From CAJXVA01 sp963761755 (GTDB lineage: Bacteria; Myxococcota_A; Polyangia; Nannocystales; Nannocystaceae): 64,000 nt of DNA. The translations under genes were made by a program, and so were the position numbers. Positions 41,046-49,243 of this stretch are shown in pieces (the first letter of the stretch is position 1; every line of letters begins with the position of its first letter). The stretch spans positions 1 to 64,000 of the forward strand of contig CAVXIC010000022.1 in the NCBI GenBank assembly GCA_963761755.1, in the 5' to 3' direction. The notes below the pieces were generated by a model. The model was not told the origin of the DNA, did no database searches, and worked only from the letters and a program-made list of their open reading frames with translations.

Positions 41046-44000
41046 CTAGTTGGGGGCCGCGCGCAACTCCACGGTACGGCTGCCGCCCTTGGCGTCGGCG
41101 ATCTCCAGGCGCACCACCTGACCGGCTTCGAGGCGCTCGGACTTCAGGAGACGGGCGGCGAGGCTGGCTCCGAGCGTCTCGACCGACTCGCCGTCGATCG
41201 CGAGGATCCGCATCCCTGGGGTCAGCTGAGCATCCGCTGCGGGTCCATCGTTGGAGAGCCTGGCCACGAACAGCTTGGGATCCTCGCTGGGCGCACCCGT
41301 GGGTTCGAGGGTGTCCTCGGCGGTCGGGGCGTCGAACCCGGCGCGGACCGACATCGCGAGGGTGCCACGCGCGTCCCTGCCCACGACCTCTGTGCCGAGG
41401 ACCCGGACGTCCCCGACCTTCACTCTCTCACCGGGTTCGACGTAGAAGAGGGCGCCACCTCGGTCGAGCTCGTGCCCAGCGCTCCAGGCAGCGTCGCTGA
41501 AGGTGAGCTCCCCCCGTCCTGCCCCGACGCCGTCCAAGGAGAAGTGACCGTCGGGCCCCGTAACGACCTGGTCCTCGCCGGAGAATGCGGCGGCGAAGGG
41601 CGTGCGATCTTCGCGGACACCCCCGGCCGAGGACGCGGACAGCACCAAGCCTGCGACGGGGTTGCCGTCCTCGTCTACTGCGCGGCCTTCGACCGTCGCC
41701 CACGCCCCCACGTCGAAGGTGGCCTCCGCGACTTCGCCTCCGGTGACGGCCAGCCTCTTCCCGACGCCGCCCTCGGCGGCCGTGACGGTGATGAGGGGAT
41801 GACCGGGCTGCAGGTGTCGGAGCTCGAACCGGCCGTCCTCGGCATAGAAGGCCCTCGAGGTGACCGCGCCCTCGACCGTGAAGGCCTTCACCGGTGAGCC
41901 CCCCGCGGTCACCACGCCGCGAATCGTGCCCAACGGTGCGAGGGTGAGCTCCAGCGCCTCGCCCGTGGCGACGTCGTCGCGCTCGACGGTCGCGTCGCCC
42001 CGGTTGCTCCGAACGTCGATGTCGTAGGTGCCCTCGGCCAGGGACTCGAAGGCAAAGTGGCCTTCGCGGTCGGTCACCGCGACCAAGGATCGGTCCAAGG
42101 GGATCTCCCCATCGTTCGGACTCAGGCTCACCCATGCGTCCACGTGCGCAGCGCCCTCGGCATTGAGCACGCGTCCCTCGATCATCCCGCTGGGTCGCTG
42201 CACGCGCAGCTCCACGCCGTCGAGCGGTGTGTCGTCGACCGTCACCGGCAGGCCCGCATCATCCATGGTCGTTCCCTCGCGAGGGAACGCGACGCCTCGG
42301 TGATCCTCGACGCTGAGCAGGTACCGACCGGAGGTCAGGCCCACGAGGGCGAAAGCACCGTCCTCGTCGGTGGTCGTGGTCTTCGCGCCGACCTGGGCTC
42401 TGAACTTCGAGCCCGCGCCCTTCGCGTCGCCGAGATCGTCCTGGAGCCGAACCGAGACCTGGCCGAGGGGTCGGCCCTCGACATCCACGACCCGGCCGCG
42501 CACGGCGGGGCGTGGCGCCATCTCCAAGCGAATGTCGCGGGTAGGTCCCTCGCCGACCTCGATCTCCAGCTCGCCCGCGGAGCCATCGACCGCTTCGGCG
42601 ACGAGTTTCCAGGAGCCACGGGGTGCGCCTGCGAGCGTGAAGCTGCCATCGGCAGCCGTCGTGACCTTGGCGTGCTGAACCTTGACCGACTGCAGCAACA
42701 CTTCGATGCCACCGGTGGACCCTCGCATCGCGAGCCTCACCTGGGCGATCCCCGGCGGCTCGATGCGTCCAGAGATCTCGGTGCCCGGCTCCAGCGGGAT
42801 CTCGACGCCGTCTTGGTCGGCGTCCCGGATGGTGATCGAGACCTCGAGCATCGATGGGATGGCGGCATCTGACTCCACCATCAGCGGATAGGTCCCCGGC
42901 AGCATCCCTGCGAGCGTGAAGCTGCCGTCGGGTCCTGTGACCGCTCGTACCGGCGCGCCGTCCGATATCGTCGAGACCGTGACACCCGCGATGCCCGCCG
43001 AGGGATCGCCCTCCACGAAGACGGTCCCGGTCGCGTTGAAGGCCGGATCCACGGTGACGACCACGTCCTCGACCTGGTCGGCGATGCCGAGCTCCACCCG
43101 GGCCGGAGCGCGCGTCGCAAAGTGGTCGACGTTCGCGAACAGGGCGTACTCGGCGGGGGCGAGGCGCTGCAGGCTGAACCGCCCGTTTTCGTCGGTGACG
43201 GCGTTGCCCTCCTCGTCCGACCGGTCGCTGCTGAAGCCGCCGCCGAACTGGACGAGCTTCTCGTACGAGATCACCGCGCCAGCGACCGGAGCACCGCTGC
43301 CTCGCTCGACGACGCGTCCCGCGATCGTGGCGGCGGGGACCAGCGCGAAGTCGACCTTGGCCCCGGCTCCCTCCACGCTCACGCGCTTGCGGTCGTCTTG
43401 GTACTGTGGGTCCCAGACGCTCAGCTCGTAGCCGCCGTGCGGGAGGTGGAGCGCGTAGCGACCATCGTCGTCGGTGATCGCCGAGGCGGGGAAGCCTGCG
43501 GCACCCTTGGCGCGCACGGTCGCGCCCGCGATCGGTCCTCCGCCCACGTCCGAGACAACGCCCGACAGCGACACGCCGCCGGCGGCGAGCTCGACCTTCA
43601 GCCCGCGAACGTCCTGGCCAGCGGAGACCTCGAAGGGAGCGGGCGCGGACGGCAGACGGCCAGGCGCGGTGGCGACCGCGGAGTATCGCCCCGGCGGGAG
43701 TCCTCTGAGCATCCAGCCCCCCTCGTCGTCCGAACGAACCACCGCGGGCTGCGGCGAGTCGCCGTGCGACGGCATCAACACGACGGCGCGCGTGGGTCCG
43801 ATGATCGTGACGACGGCGCCCTCGATCGGTCGCCCAGCGCCGGCATCGACGACGAGACCGAAGACGGCGCTCGACTCGGTCGGCGCGTTGCTTCGTGGCG
43901 TGGTGGGCGTGGCGGCGGTTCGCGCCGGGGCGACGGTTGCGGCTGCGATCGTGGAGTCTTCTCGGCGATCGAGGGCGACGTAGCCCACGGCGAGCGTGGT

Positions 44001-44717
44001 CACGATGGCGGCTGCGGTGAGGGAGAGGGTCTTCATGGAGATGGCCTTGGCGAACGTGGTGAGCGGCAAAGAGGAGGTGGGCGCTGTCGGGGGAGCCAGC
44101 GCCCCCAGGGGCAGCGCGGCGGCGACGCGGTCGGTGAAGGCTGCGGTCGGGCGGGTGCGGAGGAGCTCTTCACCCAGGGCGCGTTCGACCTTGGCGCGAA
44201 GCATCTTCCGGCCCCGTGACAGCCGCTGCTCGGCGGCCGAGACGGAGATTCCGAGCAGCTCGCCGACCCGGGGGGTGGACTGCTCCTCGCGGTAGAAGAG
44301 GATCATCACCTCGCGGTAGCGTTCGGGAAGCTCGGACAGCAGCGCCCACACGCGGTCGCGCTGCTGCTGCTCGGCAGCGATGTCCTCGATCGTCTTGTCA
44401 TCACTCACGAGACCCTCCGCTCGATCCAGCGACTCGCTCGTTCGCTCTCGAGTCGTCTTGCGCGCCAAGTTTCGGCCGATACCGACCAGCCATCCCGCGA
44501 CCTTCTCGGGCTCGTCGAGCTCCTGCTGACGGAGTTTCTTCCAGGCCACGAGGTAGGTCTCCTGCGCCACGTCCTCACTGATGTCGCGTCGACCGGTCGC
44601 CGCATAGGTCACCGCACAGACGGCACCCTGCGTGCGCCGAACCAGCTCGGTGAACGCTTCGGCGCTTCCGCCGGCCGAAAGGCCACACAGTTGCGCGTTG
44701 GTCTTCGCCGCAAACAC
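41046..44717 (-). CDS. ECF sigma factor fused to membrane segment, carboxypeptidase-regulatory-like repeats and PDZ-like end
   Basis: 1223 residues from the GTG at 44717, chosen for the ribosome site AGGAGG just upstream. Residues 1-185 are an ECF sigma factor: region 2 (ISEDVAQETYLVAWKKL) and region 4 (LSELPERYREVMILFYREEQ, LLGISVSAAEQRLSRGRKML). One transmembrane helix follows near 230-250 (LSLTAAAIVTTLAVGYVAL). Then about ten carboxypeptidase-regulatory/Ig-like units with the ITDDDGRYALHLPHG or TGPDGSFTLAGMLPG turn. The C-terminus resembles a PDZ domain (GPAADAQLTPGMRILAIDGE). The sigma part would be cytoplasmic and the repeats outside, so release by proteolysis or a tethered mode is implied. 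Monocistronic. Confidence 0.85.
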   Translation of the reverse strand: MFAAKTNAQLCGLSAGGSAEAFTELVRRTQGAVCAVTYAATGRRDISEDVAQETYLVAWKKLRQQELDEPEKVAGWLVGIGRNLARKTTRERTSESLDRAEGLVSDDKTIEDIAAEQQQRDRVWALLSELPERYREVMILFYREEQSTPRVGELLGISVSAAEQRLSRGRKMLRAKVERALGEELLRTRPTAAFTDRVAAALPLGALAPPTAPTSSLPLTTFAKAISMKTLSLTAAAIVTTLAVGYVALDRREDSTIAAATVAPARTAATPTTPRSNAPTESSAVFGLVVDAGAGRPIEGAVVTIIGPTRAVVLMPSHGDSPQPAVVRSDDEGGWMLRGLPPGRYSAVATAPGRLPSAPAPFEVSAGQDVRGLKVELAAGGVSLSGVVSDVGGGPIAGATVRAKGAAGFPASAITDDDGRYALHLPHGGYELSVWDPQYQDDRKRVSVEGAGAKVDFALVPAATIAGRVVERGSGAPVAGAVISYEKLVQFGGGFSSDRSDEEGNAVTDENGRFSLQRLAPAEYALFANVDHFATRAPARVELGIADQVEDVVVTVDPAFNATGTVFVEGDPSAGIAGVTVSTISDGAPVRAVTGPDGSFTLAGMLPGTYPLMVESDAAIPSMLEVSITIRDADQDGVEIPLEPGTEISGRIEPPGIAQVRLAMRGSTGGIEVLLQSVKVQHAKVTTAADGSFTLAGAPRGSWKLVAEAVDGSAGELEIEVGEGPTRDIRLEMAPRPAVRGRVVDVEGRPLGQVSVRLQDDLGDAKGAGSKFRAQVGAKTTTTDEDGAFALVGLTSGRYLLSVEDHRGVAFPREGTTMDDAGLPVTVDDTPLDGVELRVQRPSGMIEGRVLNAEGAAHVDAWVSLSPNDGEIPLDRSLVAVTDREGHFAFESLAEGTYDIDVRSNRGDATVERDDVATGEALELTLAPLGTIRGVVTAGGSPVKAFTVEGAVTSRAFYAEDGRFELRHLQPGHPLITVTAAEGGVGKRLAVTGGEVAEATFDVGAWATVEGRAVDEDGNPVAGLVLSASSAGGVREDRTPFAAAFSGEDQVVTGPDGHFSLDGVGAGRGELTFSDAAWSAGHELDRGGALFYVEPGERVKVGDVRVLGTEVVGRDARGTLAMSVRAGFDAPTAEDTLEPTGAPSEDPKLFVARLSNDGPAADAQLTPGMRILAIDGESVETLGASLAARLLKSERLEAGQVVRLEIADAKGGSRTVELRAAPN

Positions 44718-44838
44718 TTCAACCTCCTCTCCCCACAGGGCCCTCGACCCTGACAAAAAAATGCAGTCGTGTCCCAACGCACGCGAAAAGAACCGCCAGA
44801 CCGGTGCGCCACCGGGTCACCGCGTTCGTTGACACCCC

Positions 44839-45159
44839 ATGAGACGACGAAACCTGTGGGGGCTTGCGGTGGTCATCGTGCTGAGCGCGAGCTGCCAAGA
44901 CGAGAGCGAGCAAGACTCCGATGGCAACCCCTTCGAGAACGGCTGCGCCGCGGATGAGGTGTCGGTGAGCATCTACGGACCCGAGGAGGACGCCGAGCCC
45001 GAGGAGATCTGCGAGCCGAAGCCCGCTCCCTGCGAAGTCGAGGAGCCCTGTGGCGACGAGGCCTGTGTCGACGGGCTGTACGCGCTGTGTGAAGCCCCGA
45101 CCCTGGGCACCAGCTGCGCGTCCTTCGACAGCGAGACCTTCGTCGTCTGTTCCCAGTGA
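44839..45159 (+). CDS. Small Cys-rich lipoprotein
   Basis: 106 residues. Signal peptide with lipobox VLSASC, acidic linker, then a short domain with nine Cys (NGCAAD, EICEPKPAPCEVEEPCGDEA, CVDGLYALCEAP, TSCASFD, VVCSQ). Highly acidic. The pattern fits a disulfide-stabilised extracellular module of unknown role. Convergent with the broken kinase gene, and divergent from the sigma fusion gene with about 120 bp between starts. Confidence 0.75.
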   Translation: MRRRNLWGLAVVIVLSASCQDESEQDSDGNPFENGCAADEVSVSIYGPEEDAEPEEICEPKPAPCEVEEPCGDEACVDGLYALCEAPTLGTSCASFDSETFVVCSQ

Positions 45160-45174
45160 GCGGGCACCCGCAGT

Positions 45175-47876
45175 TCAGGACGGCGAGGGAGCCTCGTGGT
45201 CGCCGAGCCATGCGTCGATGTATTCGCGGACCTGGCTCGCTCGGCCTTCCCGCTCGGGGAGCGCCTCTCGGGCCCGAAGCGCCAGCTCGCGGGCACGCCG
45301 TGGATCTTCGCCCGAATCCCACAGAGCCCGCGCGAGGCCGATCCGAGCCCGCGCCAGCGGGATGATGTCGGTCGGATGCTCCGCGCGGATCGCCAGAGAT
45401 CGCTGCAGGTAGTCCACGGCCGCGCTCGCACGTTCCGACGCCAGGTAGGCCTCACCGATCCCTCCGATCGCGTGGGCGATCAGCGGGTCGGTGGGATCGA
45501 GTCGCGACTCGAGGTGACGCAAGGCCCGACGGAATTCGCGCTCGGCGTCTTCGGGGCGCTGCGACATCAAGCCGAGGTCACCGAGGTTGACCGAGACGTG
45601 TCCGGCCAGGAGCGCATCGTCGGTGCGCTCGGCGAGGTCGCGCAAGCGGGTGAAGGACGTGCGCGCGTCCTCGATTCGACCCGTCAGCGCGAAGGTGCCC
45701 GCAAGGTTCTCGAGCGTATCGAGCACGGCGTCGGATTCTGGTCCCAGCGCACGCTCGTAGATCGACGAGGCCTCCTCGAAGTTGCCGATCGCCTCGTCGT
45801 AGGCGTTGAGCTCGACCTGGTTGGCCGCCACCGAGAGGAGCGAGTCGGCGACGTCGGGATGACTGGAGCCGAGCTGCTCTCGTCTGCGGGCGAGGTTGGC
45901 GACGTGCAAGGGCAAGGCTCGATCGGGGCCGGAGCGCCGCCCGACGGCGATGGCGATGTTGTGGGCAATGGTCAGCGTCGTTGCGTTCTCGATGCCCGCG
46001 CGGGCGTGGAGCTGTTGCGCTCGGGTCAGCACCTCGAGCGCCTCGTCGAGCTCCCGGCGCTGCGTGTAGAGGTTGCCTTGAACGAGCAGGACGTCGGCTG
46101 CCGGTCCCGCTGGCGCGCCGAGTCGCTCGTTCTGGGCCTGCGCCTGCCGGATCCAGCGCTGCGCCTGCTCCAGCGCGTGAGCGCGCAGCAAGATGCTCGC
46201 CAGATCTCGACTCGCAAGGAACGCGACCTCGTGCTGCCCCTGGGCACTCGCGCGCCAGTAGGCGTGCTGCAGCGCCTCGTCAGCCTCCTCGCCTCGGCCC
46301 AATGCGGTGTAGGTCGCACCCAAGGCGTAGTGGAAGCGTGCCTGGACGCTGGGATGCAGCGTCGCCGCGCCCTCGGCCCGGCCACCGCGTTCGAGCAGCT
46401 CGAGGGCCTCGGTCGGCTGGCCCCCACGGACCAGGGCCTGCGCCCGAGCGATGACCGCTTCGAGTGCAATCACCGACGGGTCATCCTCCTCGTCGACGGG
46501 GGTCTGCTGACAGGCCTCCGACCCCTCCGGGCACAGCGCTTGCGGAGCATCGAGCGCGCGCAGGACCACGAAGCCGGAGACGGCCGCGGTCGCCACGAGG
46601 GGGCCCATCCACAGCAGCGGTCGCCGCGACGCGTTCCGCTCCAGCGCGCGCAGCAGCGCGGTCATCGACGCGAAGCGCCGCGATGGATCCCGCTGGGGAG
46701 GAGAAAGGGGAGAGGGGAAGAAGCGGGAGGCGAGGGAAAGGGGACGGTTCGTCAGAAGGACGGGATCGCAACCCGCGACGAAGCAGCCGACCAAGCTTCG
46801 CTGGGACCGCGCGAGGCAACGCGACCCGCCCGTCCTCTCCTCGCCGCGGACGCGCGCCGGCCAGGGCCTCGCACAGGCTGACGCAGAACGCGTACTGGTC
46901 GGCGAGCGGGCCAGCCTCGCCGGTCTCGCGCTGCTCGGGCGCCGCGTAGGCCGGGGTGCCTCCCGGCGAGGTGCGGGCGTGCCCGGGGTCCTCACCGCTG
47001 AGCGTCTCGGCCGTGACCCCGGCCAGTCCAAAGTCGGCGATCCGGGCCTGGCCCGCGGCGTCGACCAAGACGTTGTCGGGCTTGAAGGCTCGCGGATGCA
47101 CGACGCGTACGGCGGCGAGCGGGCAGCTCGGGTCCGGCTGCTGGGGCCGCGTAGGCCGGGGTGCTGGCGAGGTGCGGGCGTCCGGGGTCCTCACCGCTGA
47201 GCGTCTCGGCCGTGACCCCGGCAGTCCGAAGTCGGCGATCCGGGCCTGGCCCGCGGCGTCGACCAAGACGTTGTCGGGCTTGAAGTCGCGATGCACGACG
47301 CGGGCGGCGTGGGCGGGAGGCGCGTGCCGCGAGACCGTGGCCCGCCCCGACGAACATGGACACGATCGCTGCGGTGGAGCGTGGCGCGAGCTCGAGCCAC
47401 GAAGCCGACGGACGGTAGGGCCCGCAATGTGCTCCATCGCGAGAAAGTCGCCGAGCCCGCACGAGACGAGGCTGTACACCTGCACGATGTTGGGATGCGC
47501 CAGGCGTGCCATGACCTGGGCCTCGCGGGCGATGCGGGCGGTCTCCCCGTACAACACCTTGAGCGCCACGGCTCGTCCCAGCTCGGGGTCGCGTGCGGCG
47601 TATACGGTGCCCATGCCGCCCGAGCCCAGCACGCCCTCCACGACGTAGCGACCCACGTGGGTCCCCGCCGGCAGGGCTTCACGGTCGACATGCCCCGCCC
47701 CGACCCGAGCGTCGGAGTCGAACAGTGCCGCCAGCATCCGGCGGCAGGTCGCGCAGTGGTCGACGTGCGCCTCGACCCCGGCGCGCGCTTCGGCGTCGAG
47801 GCTCCCCTCGACCATCGCAAACAACCGGGATTCGGACAGGCAGCGGCGCACGACGCCCTCGGGTAACGCTACCATG
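45175..47876 (-). pseudogene. Broken zinc-finger/Ser-Thr kinase/TPR gene
   Basis: The 5' end (ATG 47876) is intact: anti-sigma-type zinc finger (HVDHCATCRRML), then kinase lobe with VLGSGGMGTVYAARD, VALKVL, HRDFKPDNVLV, IADFGL. The 3' end, about 45175-46660, is an intact frame with one transmembrane helix (PLLWMGPLVATAAVSGFVVL) and many TPR units. Between about 46660 and 47430 the frame is broken several times and a 160-bp part of the catalytic loop is present twice, with small indels. A purine-rich patch (46690-46760) also looks foreign. The original protein would resemble the intact one at 58445-61552. Divergent from the sigma factor gene with 8 bp between starts, so a regulatory pair was likely. 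Confidence 0.7.
46941..47302. repeat. Decayed direct duplication inside the kinase gene
   Basis: Copies at 46941-47107 and 47146-47302 share long identical blocks (for example CTCACCGCTGAGCGTCTCGG and GACGTTGTCGGGCTTGAA) separated by scattered 1- to 6-base indels. Both encode the kinase catalytic and activation loops. The intervening 38 bp has no counterpart. Confidence 0.8.
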
Positions 47877-47884
47877 GAACCCGC

Positions 47885-48691
47885 GTGACCAGCCCCGATG
47901 AGCACCCGATCGAGGCGCTGTGGACCGAGGCCCGGGCGGTGTGGCCCCAGGTCGAGGTCTCGCTGGAGGCCTTCGGTGCCGCTGCGACCCCGCTCCTCGA
48001 GGAGGGACCGATCGCGGCCGATCGGCTCGCCGAACTCTATCTCGCCTGTGGGTGCGCGGCCGGGAATCGACGGGCGCTCGAGGTGTTCGAGCGGGACTTC
48101 GTCGACGTCGTTCCAGGGGCGCTCCGCGGGTTCAACCTCCACGACGCCGACCTGGACGAGGTCCGGCAGACCGTTCGGCAGCGGCTCCTGCTGGCGACGG
48201 ATGGCCCACCTCGGATTCTTCGCTACGCCGGCCGCGGCTCGATGCGGGGCCTGGTGCGCATGACCGCGACCCGGGTCGCGATCGATCTCGTCCGACGCCG
48301 CGACGGCACCCGCGTCGACGGTGCGGACGACCTGCTCCGTCTTCCCGTCGGCCAGGACGACCCCGAGCTCGCCGCGATGAAGGCCGAGTTCCGGACGGAG
48401 TTCAAGGTGGCCTTCGAGTTCGCAATGGCCGAGCTGACGTCCCACCAGCGCACGCTCCTGCGTCTGCACCTCGTCGACGGTGTCCCGCTGCAGAAGCTCG
48501 CCGACGCCCACGGTGTGCACCGGGCCACGATCGTCCGCCGGATCTCCGCGGCGAAGACGGCGCTGCTCGACGCCACGGTGCGGGTCCTCAGCGCGCAGGC
48601 CGGCGCCGACCCGGACGAGATGCGCAGCGTCATGCGCCTGATTCAAAGCCGCGTCGAGCTGAGCGTTCGCCGGGTGCTCGGTCGGGACTGA
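47885..48691 (+). CDS. ECF RNA polymerase sigma factor, TIGR03001-like (myxobacterial)
   Basis: 268 residues with a GTG start at 47885. Region 2 features: VFERDFVDVVPGALRGFNLH, VRQTVRQRLLLA, YAGRGSMRGLVRMTATRVAI. Region 4: FEFAMAELTSHQRTLLRLHL, LQKLADAHGVHRATIVRRIS. This long spacing matches the myxobacteria-specific TIGR03001 sigma group as I remember it, whose genes usually sit next to a kinase carrying an anti-sigma zinc finger. Here that partner (start 47876 on the other strand) is broken, so the sigma factor may be uncontrolled or silent. Confidence 0.85.
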   Translation: MTSPDEHPIEALWTEARAVWPQVEVSLEAFGAAATPLLEEGPIAADRLAELYLACGCAAGNRRALEVFERDFVDVVPGALRGFNLHDADLDEVRQTVRQRLLLATDGPPRILRYAGRGSMRGLVRMTATRVAIDLVRRRDGTRVDGADDLLRLPVGQDDPELAAMKAEFRTEFKVAFEFAMAELTSHQRTLLRLHLVDGVPLQKLADAHGVHRATIVRRISAAKTALLDATVRVLSAQAGADPDEMRSVMRLIQSRVELSVRRVLGRD

Positions 48692-48893
48692 CGTCTCCGC
48701 AGGCGTGAGCCGGTGCATGTTCCCCGATGACCGCCCCGGTGCGCGCGACGATTTTTACCTCCCCTTCGAAGATCTCGTCCTTCTCGAGCCGCTCGACACG
48801 GAGGATGGCTTTGCCGCAAGCGCAGTCTCGGCCGATGACTGCGAGGTGTTCGGGGCCGTCGCCGACCCGCAGGGCAATCGCCGACTCTGGCAC
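48630..48893 (-). CDS. Possible small protein overlapping the sigma gene end
   Basis: 87 residues from a GTG at 48893 (VPESAIALRVGDGPEHLAVI). The middle, CACGKAILRVERLEKDEIF and GEVKIVARTGAVIGEHAPAH, has alternating strands and a CxC pair and reads like a real small beta-rich protein, with good codon bias. The last 20 residues run antisense over the sigma factor 3' end. A competing plus-strand frame at 48705-48908 exists but is less protein-like. The 350 bp to the next gene otherwise hold nothing obvious. Confidence 0.35.
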   Translation of the reverse strand: MPESAIALRVGDGPEHLAVIGRDCACGKAILRVERLEKDEIFEGEVKIVARTGAVIGEHAPAHACGDVSPDRAPGERSARRGFESGA

Positions 48894-49243
48894 GCCCGAC
48901 GCGGTTGAGGTGGAGGCGACGGATCCGGCCTCCCTGCGCGCATCGGTTGCGTCGGCGACGAACAGAGGCGACGGCGGCCCCGGCCGAAGGGGTGGGATTC
49001 TAGGGCTTCGGCTCAGTCCCAACAACCTGGAACCCGGCCCCGTCAATCAGGCCCCGTCACGGACGACGTGCGGACCGCCGCCCGTTGGTGAAACTTCCCG
49101 ACCGGATGTGCGACATCGTTGTCGCGCCCTCCGACACGGTTGCCCGCCATGGCGCAACCGATAGGAACGCGAGCCCCCATTTCGGCGCATTTTCCCGGAC
49201 AGCCGGAGATGGCACCGTCTTCGCAAGAGGTGCCGTCGTCGGC

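Noticed and set aside
37766..41500. Open frame of 1244 codons on the plus strand
   Set aside because: It runs antisense through the secreted-protein gene, uvrB and the end of the sigma fusion; high GC3 removes stops on the opposite strand. Composition is Arg/Gly/Val-rich and matches no protein pattern.
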